From contig CM068841.1 in assembly GCA_028554795.2 (NCBI GenBank), forward strand, positions 26,469,308 to 26,533,307: a stretch of DNA of 64,000 nucleotides, given 5' to 3'. Made by a program: the position numbers and the translations under genes. A model generated the notes under the pieces. It was not told the DNA's origin. It saw only the letters and a list, made by a program, of their open reading frames with translations, and ran no database searches. Shown piece after piece: positions 1-8,740 of this stretch (positions are counted from its first letter, which is position 1; each line of letters opens with the position of its first letter). The stretch comes from Sinohyriopsis cumingii (lineage: Eukaryota; Mollusca; Bivalvia; Unionida; Unionidae).

Positions 1-9
1 ACCTCGTAA

Positions 10-453
10 GAATTTGTTCCGGAACCAGTACCATCGCCACCTTCTCCTTCTTCACCACACTTGGAGAATTTTAAACAGAGACAGAAAGAAGAATTGGAGA
101 AATTTATACAGCAGCAAATGGAAGCAGAACAAGCTTTTCTCCTACAGCAGCAAGAAGAAGCGGTAAGAAAGAAACAACAAGAAGAAGCAGCAAAGAAACA
201 AGAGGGTGAAAGTCAAACGGTTACGATACTGTTGGACACTTTAGCGGAGTTAAGAAGTCTGAAACAAATGTATCAGACTTCTTTATTACGACCGAAGAGA
301 AAACAACCTTCCCGAGCTAAACAACCCAACCCTGTGACTACACCTACCATTCCACCCTTAGTGATTTCTACCAAATCATCATCGACAGTACGCAGTCCAG
401 AAGTAGGCCTTGGCCATGGCAAAGGCTTAAGGCAGTCAAAGTTGATTGTTTGA
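10..453 (+). CDS. Coiled-coil, Gln/Glu/Lys-rich Polinton protein, 5' incomplete
   Basis: Function unknown. The frame is open from a TAA at 7-9 to the stop at 451-453. There is no ATG before position 118, so the true N-terminus is outside the window or lost. The frame begins with a short Pro/Ser stretch, then about 60 residues rich in Q, E and K with heptad-like spacing (coiled coil), then a basic Pro/Thr-rich tail. A textbook histone-type 3' stem-loop lies 17 bases after the stop, which suggests a non-polyadenylated mRNA. It could be a scaffold or core component of the element, but no family is recognised. Confidence 0.45.
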   Translation, partial: EFVPEPVPSPPSPSSPHLENFKQRQKEELEKFIQQQMEAEQAFLLQQQEEAVRKKQQEEAAKKQEGESQTVTILLDTLAELRSLKQMYQTSLLRPKRKQPSRAKQPNPVTTPTIPPLVISTKSSSTVRSPEVGLGHGKGLRQSKLIV

Positions 454-470
454 ACCAACAAATACCCCAA

Positions 471-492
471 AGGTCCTTTTAAGGGCCACCCA
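471..492 (+). terminator. Histone-type mRNA 3' stem-loop
   Basis: Six-base stem GGTCCT / AGGGCC around the loop TTTA, with CCAAA just upstream and ACCCA just downstream. This matches the metazoan replication-dependent histone 3' signal, including both flanks. A purine-rich GAAAAGAGAT follows at 500-510, where a histone downstream element is expected. It is placed right after the coiled-coil ORF. Confidence 0.75.
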
Positions 493-729
493 TTTCTCTC
501 GAAAAGAGATAGTATTTCAATTGCCAACATCAATTAAAACTCAAAAAGCCCTTTTTTATCCTTATGGAACGTCTGAATGTATGAGTGCGTGAGTGTAGAT
601 TTGTATTCTAAAAATCAAAACCAAGAGACATTTACGTTTTATGTCTGGTCTATTCTGCTACTAATTTTTTACAATTCAGTTCACAACATAGCACTTTAAA
701 AAATTAATTAGCTTCCTCTTTGTCTGTCT

Positions 730-1161
730 TCACTCTCTCTGTTTTTTAAATTTCTTCACTTTCACAGCTTTTTCCTCCTCTTCATCTTTAAATTCTTCCC
801 TTCTTTTTTTCTCAGGTTTCTGTTTCTTCACCTGTCTGCTTTCTTCCTCTTCTTCCTCTCCATAATCCCTCTCTTCTTCTTCTTGCTCCTGTTGTTTCTT
901 AGGGCAGTCTGGAGACCAATGTCCTTTTTCTTGACAATGATAATAGGTATCTTGACTTTTGTCTCTTCTAACCCTCTTCTTGCTTTCTTGACGGTCTGGA
1001 CACTCTGAAGACCAATGTCCTTTCTTCTTACAGATATAGCAAGTATCTTGACTTTTATCTCGAAAGGAGGGTGAGTAGTCCGTCGGCTTGTCTGAAGAAA
1101 ATTTTCGGATGACCCCTCGCAAAGCTCTGATGAAAAGTTCGATCTGCGTAGTCTCTTCCAT
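730..1161 (-). CDS. CCHC zinc-knuckle protein with charged tail
   Basis: About 143 residues on the minus strand. Two zinc knuckles lie in the middle. The first is a full C-x2-C-x4-H-x4-C (CYICKKKGHWSSEC). In the second the first Cys is replaced by Tyr. A long Glu- and Lys-rich tail follows. An ATG 26 codons upstream exists, but a minus-strand TATA box (1213-1223) lies between the two, so the start at 1161 (MEETTQ) is preferred. CCHC knuckles bind single-stranded nucleic acid; a role in replication or packaging is inference. The gene is divergent from the polymerase. It is the least damaged gene of this element. Confidence 0.6.
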   Translation of the reverse strand: MEETTQIELFIRALRGVIRKFSSDKPTDYSPSFRDKSQDTCYICKKKGHWSSECPDRQESKKRVRRDKSQDTYYHCQEKGHWSPDCPKKQQEQEEEERDYGEEEEEESRQVKKQKPEKKRREEFKDEEEEKAVKVKKFKKQRE

Positions 1162-1212
1162 TGTTCTGCTCAGTTTGAGAGTTAAATGAATAGTGGAAGG
1201 ACAAGACACACA

Positions 1213-1223
1213 CCCTTTATATA
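1213..1223 (-). promoter_or_regulatory. TATA box of the zinc-knuckle gene
   Basis: Reads TATATAAAGGG on the minus strand, about 52 bases before the preferred start at 1161. Confidence 0.55.
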
Positions 1224-1240
1224 TACGTTGGTCTGTCATG

Positions 1241-1250
1241 GATATAAAGT
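1241..1250 (+). promoter_or_regulatory. TATA box toward the polymerase
   Basis: Reads GATATAAAGT on the plus strand, about 20 bases from the minus-strand TATA box. Together they look like a compact divergent promoter between the zinc-knuckle gene and the PolB pseudogene. Confidence 0.45.
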
Positions 1251-1383
1251 GACCTATGGCGTTTCACATGTAGTCATTTCACTTTTTGCAGTCAAGATGA
1301 AATGATCGAATCCATTTGAGAAGAAAGAAGAAGAAGGTAAGAGGCAGAAACGTGATCTATCGCCTCGTACCATCGCTGAAGTC

Positions 1384-3843
1384 TTGGCACAAATTCATGC
1401 CAGTGATTTTGAAGATGACATGAGTGAACCAGAATCCAGACCCAGAGAGTCTGCGCCTAGTCAAAGTTCACTAGTCAACCACATTCTAGAGACGGAAAAG
1501 CGCTCCTCTAGAAAATTTAGAACCACGGCTTACACTTACAGGGTGAAGTTTAAAGATTTCAAGTCCGACGTACCGTTGGAGAAAGCAGAGGGTTTCGTCA
1601 CCGGGATTTGGGATTCTTTGCTCACCACACTGAAACGTCAATGTCAAGCCAAAGAAGACGATCGCTTGAGACTATCCATACAACGCGATAGCTTGAAATC
1701 CCCTGTTTGGATCGAGTTTAGCAGCGCTGCAGAATTGACCCCATTCAAAGTCATGGACAAGATCCAACACGTGAAACAATCCAATGACACGTTTCACATC
1801 ACCGATGGAAAAGCCACACTGTTCATGGTCTCTCCTCCCCAAGGGACCGGACAACGCATAAAGGGATTATTGGTGGACGACCTTCGCAGCACCAAAAAGA
1901 GTCTCGTCCAAATTAACAACCCTCAAAACCAGATGCGTTTAGCCCGTGCCATTATTGTGGGACGAACCTATGCCAACAAGAACGACACGGTAGAATGGAA
2001 AAGAGTCTGGAAAACTATTCAAAACTCGGACCGAGACAAGCAACGAAATGAAGCAGAACTCCTGTTACAAAAGGCCGGCCTGTCACAAGACACACCTTGT
2101 GGCATTCCTGAGATGCAAACTGTGCAAGATGCCCTAGCTCCACGATACACCTTGAAAGTGCACCCTCAAGAAGTGCGCGGACCTCTGTTGTTTCGAGGCC
2201 AAGACTTTAAGAATGGAGAATACATTCAGGTCTATCATCACAATGAACATTTCGATACCATTACCAGTATCACCGCATTCTTGGGATACGGTTATTACTG
2301 TGAGAAATGTGACTATGGCTATAACAATCGAGAGCAACACAAACATTGTGGATCGAAATGCTCAGGATGTTTGGCCTCTCAACCCTGTCTGGAAAAAGGA
2401 CAAGAACAAGTGCATTGTCCTGCTTGTCTGCGCACGTTTGTCAGCCCTGTCTGTTACCAACAACATCTGAAGACGCAAGGTTCACAGCAGAAAAGTGCTT
2501 GTCAACTCCTGAGATTGTTCCCTACCTGTGGACAAGGCATACGTAACAATAGTGCCAAGTTTTACGTATGTCGAGGAAAGAAAAAATGTCACATTTGTCA
2601 CCAAATCGTGGACTTGGAACACGAATGCTACATGCAAAAATACCAACCCCAACAAGAAGAATATGATGACCACAAGAAGACGAAAGGGAATTTCATCTTT
2701 TTCGATTTTGAATGCATGCAAGAGACCGGCATTCACATTCCTAATTTCGGCGTAGCTCATCCAGCGTGCGAGAAGTGCATTCAAGAACCTATCTTCAGTC
2801 ATTGCCCTCACTGCAGCAAGATTCCTGGAGGACGTGAAAAAATCTTTCGGGGACCGAACACGTTAGCCGATTTCGCTCAATGGATCTTAGACCCCATCGA
2901 CGAAACGTGAAGCCAAGAGGACATCGAACGTTATGGAGATTGTCATCACCATGTCACGGTGATGGCTCACAATTTCTCCGAAAGAGAAATACTGGGCACA
3001 AGAAGGCATAACTTTAGACCACATCGAGAAAAACGAAGGCAGGCGATCGTTTGCCAAAGTGAAGTTAAATTGCTTGTGGGGCAAAATGGCACAACGACCG
3101 TGGTTACCCAAGACGGAATATTTGACAGAACATTCTGGCTACTTCCAGATGATTCACGACAAAACCAAATACATGAATCACGTGGACGTCGTTCGCGAGG
3201 ATTTGATTTTAGTCAATTACGAAGAAGATCTGGACTCTGTAGAAGCCGACGAATTTGGAAATGTTATCATTGCAGCTTACGTAAAGCTCATGCTCGCTTA
3301 AAATTGTACGAAGCTTTAGAACTGTTAGGGGAACGCGTCCTGTACTTTAACACGGACAGTTGTATTTACATCGAGCGCCCGGTTCAACGTCACCCTGACA
3401 TCGAAGGAGACCGTATAGGTGCCTGGACAGACGAGCACCCCAACGAGAAGATTCTAGGTTTCGCGAGTGGCGGTCCCAAAAATTACTTCTACGAATACCG
3501 GGACAAACAAGGAGAAGTGCACACGGGGTTAAAGTGAAAGGTTTGACTCTGAATTATCGCACCAGTCGACTTTGGGGTATTGAAAGAAGCCTTGCAGTGT
3601 GGAGAAGATGAAAACTTTAAAGTGACCACCTGTGAACCGCATAAGATTGTACGTTTATCCACTCACCAAACCGTCAGTCGACCCTTGGAAAAAGTCTATC
3701 AAATTGTGTACCAGAAGCGAGTGCGACTTCCCAATCACTTCACTTTGCCGTATGGACATGTCGGTATTGGTCTGTATATAAAAAGGGACAACGTCAAAGA
3801 TCAAAAGTTCACTGTGACTACCAAGACCAAGCGAACAAGATGA
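1384..3843 (+). pseudogene. Protein-primed family B DNA polymerase (Polinton pPolB), decayed
   Basis: Replicative polymerase of canonical Polintons. The first frame (to 2910, first ATG at 1420) holds the N-terminal domain, a Cys/His-rich zinc region (about 2300-2640) and the exonuclease I motif (FFDFEC, near 2700). After a stop, another frame holds the palm motif B region (NCLWGK, near 3068). A further frame holds motif C near 3350, where the first Asp of DTDS is Asn (YFNTDS). The C-terminal piece (to 3843) has the usual KRV-x-LP ending. Exonuclease II/III, the terminal-protein region and motif A are missing: only about 130 bases separate Exo I context from motif B context. Dead by deletion, frameshifts and an active-site change. 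Confidence 0.88.
3775..3784 (+). promoter_or_regulatory. TATA-like box inside the polymerase 3' end
   Basis: TATATAAAAA sits within the last polymerase frame, about 160 bases before the BIR gene start. It may be coincidental because a second box lies closer to that gene. Confidence 0.25.
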
Positions 3844-3877
3844 ATCCTTTGAAAGAGACATCATTCAAGTTCGGGGA

Positions 3878-3886
3878 TTATAAAAA
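3878..3886 (+). promoter_or_regulatory. TATA box of the BIR gene
   Basis: TTATAAAAA lies about 50 bases before the first ATG (3937) of the BIR-domain gene. This is the same placement as other boxes in this element. Confidence 0.45.
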
Positions 3887-3936
3887 AAAAAACTTTACCT
3901 TCCCATAGTTTGACTAATATTGGATGGATAAGACCC

Positions 3937-4572
3937 ATGCATTGCAACGGAAAATATCCGGAAGGAAACTGCAAGTGTCCATGCGGTTACCATTGTAATT
4001 GCTTAGCGGACTACGATCCTGTGTCTTGTGATGAGAGCGATGCTGTACGCTGTGATCTCAGTGATGCAGTAAAGCATCATGGGAACTTTAGTATCACTAG
4101 CCCTACCATAGAAAGTGATGATGTGCGTGTCAAACCTGAGGGATGCGAAAGTGATGCTGCTCCTTATCGTGGACACTTTACTGGGTTTCATGGAAAATGT
4201 GGATGTCAACCTTCACGTCTACCACCCTATGGATGTCATTCATCCCTGTGCAAACTCCAATCGATGTCACCTTACCCTTATCGAGAACCTGTGAAAGACG
4301 AATATTCGTCCCCTATGCGTTTGCCTGAATACTGTAACTTTGAAAATCGTCTTCAATCGTTCAAAGGAAAATGGCCTAAGTATATGGGAGGACCAACCCC
4401 CAAGGAATTAGCCAGATCCGAATTTTTCTACTTGGGCGAATGGGATAAAGTGAAGTGCTTCAGTTGCGGTGTGTCACTACATCACTGGGAACCACAAGAT
4501 GTGGCCTACCTGGAACATGCTCGATGGTCCCTGAATTGTCATTACTTGCCCTTAGTGGGACCGAGTCAATGA
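3937..4572 (+). CDS. BIR-domain (IAP-like) protein
   Basis: 211 residues from the ATG at 3937; the frame is open a little further upstream but without an ATG. The N-terminal third is Cys-rich with Asp-containing repeats and is not recognised. The C-terminal ~75 residues form a BIR domain: FENRL...SF...WP, then CFSC, and H-x6-C near the end (EHARWSLNC), giving the C-C-H-C zinc ligands plus the usual Trp between them. BIR domains of inhibitor-of-apoptosis proteins bind caspases or IAP-binding motifs. Here a single BIR is carried by a virus-like element, so capture from a host and a role in blocking host cell death are reasonable inferences. No RING follows. The frame is intact, unlike its neighbours. 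Confidence 0.75.
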   Translation: MHCNGKYPEGNCKCPCGYHCNCLADYDPVSCDESDAVRCDLSDAVKHHGNFSITSPTIESDDVRVKPEGCESDAAPYRGHFTGFHGKCGCQPSRLPPYGCHSSLCKLQSMSPYPYREPVKDEYSSPMRLPEYCNFENRLQSFKGKWPKYMGGPTPKELARSEFFYLGEWDKVKCFSCGVSLHHWEPQDVAYLEHARWSLNCHYLPLVGPSQ

Positions 4573-4586
4573 AGTAATCTACCACC

Positions 4587-4754
4587 ATGTCGTTGAAGAA
4601 ACCAGATTGGCTAGGAGTCAAACGTTGGACATCACCGAGACCAGTATTTAAACCCCATTTCAAAAATGATATTGAATCATTACCTAAAGAACTGCAAGAG
4701 AAGATCTACAAGGAAGTTTGGCAGGGACTTGCCAGAGTGAAACTCAATGAGTAA
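4587..4754 (+). CDS. Small protein with F-box-like helix
   Basis: 55-residue ORF with a good start context (ACCACCATG), 14 bases after the BIR gene. It contains LPKELQEKIYKEVW, which resembles the first helix of F-box domains (LPxEL). The rest is too short to judge. A decayed ORF starting at 4999 has a similar LP-x-LR-x-RIYREL stretch, so a small family may have existed here. The function is not known. Confidence 0.4.
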   Translation: MSLKKPDWLGVKRWTSPRPVFKPHFKNDIESLPKELQEKIYKEVWQGLARVKLNE

Positions 4755-4792
4755 CTGTAGAACTTTCGTGTCGAGAAATTCACAAGAGGAAA

Positions 4793-5400
4793 GTGAAAAA
4801 AGTTAACCAATGTGTTAGATGTTTTGGATCAAGGTTGCATTCATCCTATTATACCGCTTTAGCCTGTTCACATCAAAAGATTACAGTGACATTCTTGGAC
4901 GTTACCTTGAATGGCAGTGGCCAGAAATTACTCTCTATGTGGATTACGTTTGCTCTAGGAGAAGATTGTAGATACAATCATACTGACTGACTTAATCATG
5001 GATACTTTACAAGAGAACATTCGTGGCTTGCCTGTGTAATTGAGATAACGCATTTACCGAGAACTGGTCAAAATACAAGTAAAACGTAAAGAACGATTGC
5101 ATCCATTACGTCACCGCTGTTTGAACCACTGGTACCTGAATGGTATAAGAGTACTGATTCGTAAGAAAGTGTTCCAGTGGTCAGACCTTTTGAAATACTT
5201 CCAGGTCGCGAATGATTGATATGTTCATGATTTTGGTTACTTCGAGATTCACCTATGGCAAGGAATTGAGGAAGAAGAGTTGAAGGATTACCAACATCTT
5301 TTACGCAACATCTGCTTAGTGGAAAAGGAAACGTCTGAACGAACTCTGAACTGTAATTTACAGTTTGGAACATTTAGATTCCCAACTGGAGAACTCTAAG
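4793..5400 (+). other. Decayed small ORFs between the BIR gene and the 5.4-kb gene
   Basis: A short open frame (4793-4990) and a broken one from the ATG at 4999, which has several early stops and then a basic stretch. They continue the gene-dense layout but I recognise no family. Probably remnants of small accessory genes. Confidence 0.3.
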
Positions 5401-5435
5401 TACAAAGTACATTTATTGCTTCCGAAAACAAGAGA

Positions 5436-5445
5436 GTATAAAAAC
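5436..5445 (+). promoter_or_regulatory. TATA box
   Basis: GTATAAAAAC, 9 bases before the ATG at 5454. The same ten bases occur before the ATPase gene (6238-6247). Confidence 0.45.
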
Positions 5446-5453
5446 AGGCTGCC

Positions 5454-5672
5454 ATGCCAAGGCTTTTATCCACAGTGATTCAACAGATTCTGTGGAAGGA
5501 ACTCAATGACCATATTCAAACCGTAGATGATTACCATCACTTAGTACGACCACTGTATCCACTGAATTTGGGTCGACGCGTGGTGTGTGTCTTAGTGACT
5601 TGTTTTCTGGGATTTCGTTTACCAGCCAATTCCTTGTGGACTCTTTACGAACAGTACTTACTACCCAATTAA
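5454..5672 (+). CDS. Small unknown protein (72 residues)
   Basis: Intact frame from an ATG just after a TATA box. It opens with an amphipathic stretch and has a hydrophobic segment (VVCVLVTCFLGF, about residues 43-54) that could be membrane-associated. No family recognised. The next small frame starts 2 bases after its stop, so the two may be one gene split by a frameshift. Confidence 0.35.
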   Translation: MPRLLSTVIQQILWKELNDHIQTVDDYHHLVRPLYPLNLGRRVVCVLVTCFLGFRLPANSLWTLYEQYLLPN

Positions 5673-5674
5673 AC

Positions 5675-5860
5675 ATGAAAGTGGTGCCTTTAAATGGTCA
5701 CGAGAGGCTCATTTTGCTCAAAGCCTTGCGTTTTCATTTGGATACTTCTCAACCTCTACGGGGAAAAAAGATTCGTCAACCTTTAGCTACCCAAGACGTG
5801 TATGACGATGTGTGTGTAGCTTATGACTTACACCCCCATTGGACAGGTGTACGTGACTGA
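5675..5860 (+). CDS. Small unknown protein (61 residues)
   Basis: Frame from an ATG immediately after the previous stop. Soluble, mixed charge, no recognisable motif. The frame is open upstream as well (from about 5585), which is compatible with a frameshifted continuation of the preceding gene. Confidence 0.3.
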   Translation: MKVVPLNGHERLILLKALRFHLDTSQPLRGKKIRQPLATQDVYDDVCVAYDLHPHWTGVRD

Positions 5861-5904
5861 AAAAAAATGGGGTTTTGAGGCTTGGACCCAAGAAGTGGCC
5901 CAGT

Positions 5905-6222
5905 ATGCTTGAGAGTTCTGATCCTTACTTTCAACGTCCAAAGAAAAAAGTCACTTTTCAACCATTATTAGTGACCGTACCAGAAGAATCCGTCACCAAG
6001 GACAGGACTGTCATGAACATGCGTGAAAGACCCTTTCGGGAGGACACTTGTGTGACATTACCCCCTGTAGAACTTGTCAGAACATTACCCAAAACATGTT
6101 GTACAGAAACTTGTTTCTATTCCACTTTGATCGTTTTCACGTGCATTTTATCGTTGTACTTAAGCCTTTGGCTTTTATGTATTTTGTCTTGTCTTTCATG
6201 TTCATTTTTAATGCATCAATAA
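5905..6222 (+). CDS. Small C-terminally membrane-anchored protein
   Basis: 105 residues from the ATG at 5905. The N-terminal ~70 residues are hydrophilic and Pro/Arg/Thr-rich. The last ~35 are strongly hydrophobic (Leu, Ile, Cys, Ser), fitting one or two transmembrane segments at the C-terminus. An AATAAA overlaps the stop region and a TATA box for the next gene follows. Small membrane proteins are common accessory products of such elements; the exact role is unknown. Confidence 0.4.
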   Translation: MLESSDPYFQRPKKKVTFQPLLVTVPEESVTKDRTVMNMRERPFREDTCVTLPPVELVRTLPKTCCTETCFYSTLIVFTCILSLYLSLWLLCILSCLSCSFLMHQ

Positions 6223-6223
6223 A
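6218..6223 (+). terminator. Polyadenylation signal
   Basis: AATAAA at the end of the membrane-protein gene and 15 bases before the TATA box of the ATPase gene. Confidence 0.4.
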
Positions 6224-6237
6224 CGTGTCCTGAACAA

Positions 6238-6247
6238 GTATAAAAAC
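6238..6247 (+). promoter_or_regulatory. TATA box of the packaging ATPase gene
   Basis: GTATAAAAAC, 46 bases before the ATG at 6293. Confidence 0.55.
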
Positions 6248-6292
6248 TCTTGTCTTGTCTGTTTTCGTGTCACTAGTGACATTCCTGACACT

Positions 6293-6972
6293 ATGGCTAC
6301 CTCTGCTGTATCTACTCCCTCTTTCTCCACTTTCAAGGTCATCAACGAACACTTAAGATCGTGCCAGTTGGGAGGCTTTGTATCTTCGTCATCCCCTTAA
6401 CATGCTCATTGCTGGACCTAGCGGTTCAGGAAAAACCGAATTTGTCAAACGTTTGATCGAACGTAAACATCATTTGATCGATCGTCCACCTCAACGAATC
6501 GTGTGGTGTTACAAAGAGTGGCAATAGGCGTACAGCCTCTTGCGAGAAAGTCAAGGCGATTCCATCGTGTTTGTGGAAGGCATTCCTAACGAAGACGACG
6601 GAATCGTGTCTGACTCCCGTCAAACCCATTTGGTCATTTTCGACGACATGTTAGGAGAAGACGAAGAAGAAATTAAACTGTGGTTTTCGCGCAAAGGGCA
6701 TCATCGTCATGCCAGTGTCATTTACATCACTCAAAAATTGTTTCAACAAAGTAAAACCCATCGCACCATCAGTCTCAATGCTCATTACGTGGTCTTGTTT
6801 AAAAGCCCTAGAGATAAAGCAAGTGCAAGTCTTAGCCAAACAGTTAGGAACGCCTTGGCTCACTCAGGTGTACGACGATGCCACTCAAACTCCACACGCC
6901 TATTTACTCGTCGATTTGAAACCTACCATCTCCGATTATTTGCGATTTCGTACCCATTTGTTTCACCACTAG
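6293..6972 (+). pseudogene. A32-like genome-packaging ATPase, decayed
   Basis: FtsK/HerA-superfamily ATPase that packages DNA into capsids. Walker A (GPSGSGKT) lies near 6416-6440 and a Walker-B-like run (HLVIFDDM) near 6630. The typical lines KGHHRHASVIYITQ and a C-terminal HAYLLVDL follow. The gene is broken: an early stop after the start, a TAG at about 6525, and a frameshift near 6815 that moves the C-terminus to another frame. Its intact counterpart in the second element is at 39,048-39,722. Confidence 0.85.
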
Positions 6973-7036
6973 TGTCAAGACGAAGGACCTGTCCTGTACA
7001 CGTCTCCGTCCTCGACTTAAGCCCATAAAAATACAT

Positions 7037-7046
7037 CTATAAAAAC
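7037..7046 (+). promoter_or_regulatory. TATA box
   Basis: CTATAAAAAC, 36 bases before the ATG at 7083. Confidence 0.5.
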
Positions 7047-7082
7047 CTCGGACACCTTTCGTCTGTCTCACACAGTGTCAAC

Positions 7083-7907
7083 ATGACGTCCCTTCAGTCT
7101 CATCTTCCCGTCAAATTGATTCGTGCCTTGTATGGCATCAGTCGCGAAGAAAATCCACAAATCCGTGCTAGTGTCTTAGAAGTCAGTCTCAAAGAAGTCA
7201 TACGATGATTTATGGTGACAGCACGTCAATTACTGCAAGGCATCATTCAGATTCCTCATCAAATCAAACACTTTTTTCATAGGAACAAAGTAACTTTGAC
7301 CCAACTGGCCGATCCCCGTATTGACACTCAGACCAAAAAACAAATCATTTTGAAACCTGGAGGGAGCGGTACTCAGTAAGGTGTCATCATTCGCTCCCTC
7401 TTAAGATGGGATCCTAATGCTCCCAAAGTCCTCCTCAACAAAAAAGCCAAACGAAGCCATAAGAAGAAAAAGAGTAACGGTGTCAACACCAGGTCACCAA
7501 CCCGGAAAAACAAAACTCTCCAGAAAAAGAAATACCCACAGAAAACTAGTCGCAAGAGAGGCACTTCAGCCAGGATGCAACCTTACACTCGCAAACCACG
7601 ACCTGCAACGACGGTGACCGCGTCTCCGGTAGCCCCAGGTTCATCCACTTCTCCGTTGAGGCCTGTGTCTCTAAGATCTTCTCCAGTGGTGGGACCCTCC
7701 TCCTTAGTGGAAGTAGCAGCTGCTCACAAAGTACCTGCTCACAAAATCAAAGTTCACGAGAGATCGGGCATGTTACAGAGTTTACTGGATTTGTCCAAGC
7801 AAGAACTGGCTAAATTTACTCCGTTGCGTACCCCTGCACGACGGGTGTTGACTGTCCTCAAGTTGATACGACGTAAAGACAATCAGTGGCGACGCGTTCC
7901 AGTATAA
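7083..7907 (+). pseudogene. Basic virion-core-like protein with two in-frame stops
   Basis: One reading frame of 275 codons from the ATG at 7083, interrupted by TGA near 7206 and TAA near 7377, and otherwise open to 7907. The N-terminal part (LIRAL..., then LLQGIIQIPHQIKHFF) resembles the conserved region of the gene at 8252-8654, so the two look like diverged paralogues. The middle is very Lys/Arg-rich (7440-7570), as in DNA-condensing core proteins. The tail is Pro/Ser-rich and then basic. Core or minor capsid protein is an inference from composition and neighbours. Confidence 0.5.
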
Positions 7908-7911
7908 AAAG
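7902..7911 (+). promoter_or_regulatory. TATA box overlapping the preceding stop
   Basis: GTATAAAAAG, 40 bases before the ATG at 7952, followed by GACCTG. The same AAAAAGGACCT string recurs at 8650-8663. Confidence 0.5.
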
Positions 7912-7951
7912 GACCTGCGACAAAGTAGGGGTATCAGTGAACTCCCAAAAG

Positions 7952-8170
7952 ATGTCACCTCAAAGAAGTGCACCGCGTCACTATCGTCATTCTCCTGTCC
8001 AAAAAAGAAAGAGGCAAAGGCAGTCTCGTCATCCAACAAAGCCCTTAGCCAAGAATCAACGTTACCCTAAGAAAAGACACAGTCATTCAAAGAAAAAGAG
8101 GAGTCAACAAAGGGGAGGATTCCTTGGCGATTTTGGAAAACACATTGTCACCTTTATGACGAAGCGATAG
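7952..8170 (+). CDS. Short, very basic virion-like protein (72 residues)
   Basis: Intact small frame with more than a third Lys/Arg/His. It contains a QRGGFLGDFG stretch; Gly-Gly sites followed by a hydrophobic residue are typical targets of the adenain-type protease of these elements. Composition resembles adenovirus pX/mu-type core peptides. The start context (AAGATGTCACC) is identical to that of the next gene (8252), so their 5' ends may be duplicated. Function inferred from composition only. Confidence 0.5.
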   Translation: MSPQRSAPRHYRHSPVQKRKRQRQSRHPTKPLAKNQRYPKKRHSHSKKKRSQQRGGFLGDFGKHIVTFMTKR

Positions 8171-8251
8171 TGCAAAAAATGATAAAACGGCGTGTGCAAA
8201 GTCGTCGACTTTGGTGTATTTTTGGTGAATGTCGCGGAACCACAAGCAAAG

Positions 8252-8654
8252 ATGTCACCCTTCAAAAAACATTCGTCTTCAAGACCCCAAGGAAAGAAAA
8301 GGAAAGGACTGCCTCCGCATTTAGTCAAACATGGGGACATGTTATCTGTCCTGTCCAAAGCTTCTCCACCCTTGCGAAAAAAAACTGATTCAAACAGCCT
8401 CCAAAGATGTCATTGATACCGTGTGCGAATGTTGTTTGAACGTTTTGAAAGGCACGATCCCTTTGTCCAAACACCAGAAACAATGCTTAGGCAAACATCG
8501 TCACGTTTTTCGACAAATGGTTCAAAAGAAAATAACCATTCGTGAAAAGAAGAAGATGTTGGTCCAACGTGGAGGAATATTGCAACTCTTGTTAGGCCCA
8601 TTGCTGAAAGGAGTCTTGGAAACCATGTTGGGAGGACTTGTGGGAGCAAGATAA
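8252..8654 (+). pseudogene. Conserved Polinton virion-like protein, frameshifted
   Basis: A basic N-terminal part starts at the ATG at 8252 and runs to an A-run near 8375, where the frame shifts. The conserved part then reads VCECCLNVLKGTIPL, a helical KH-rich segment, REKKKMLVQRGG and a hydrophobic Leu/Gly-rich end. This arrangement (LNVLKG... then K-rich, Q-x-GG, hydrophobic tail) is a recurrent unnamed Polinton protein; its biochemical role is not known to me. Probably a minor virion component cut at the Gly-Gly. Confidence 0.55.
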
Positions 8655-8663
8655 AAAGGACCT
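8650..8663 (+). promoter_or_regulatory. TATA-like box
   Basis: GATAAAAAGGACCT, overlapping the stop of the preceding frame and repeating the word seen at 7906-7916. Confidence 0.35.
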
Positions 8664-8740
8664 CTGAAGTCCCAAGATCTCAGAATTGACCCTTGACATC
8701 CAACGGAACGACGGGAACTAGCTATAGTGTCTAACAAACG

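Noticed and set aside
2134..2811. Several alternative frames of 60-110 codons across the pPolB N-terminal region
   Set aside because: They overlap a clear polymerase frame and show no family features.
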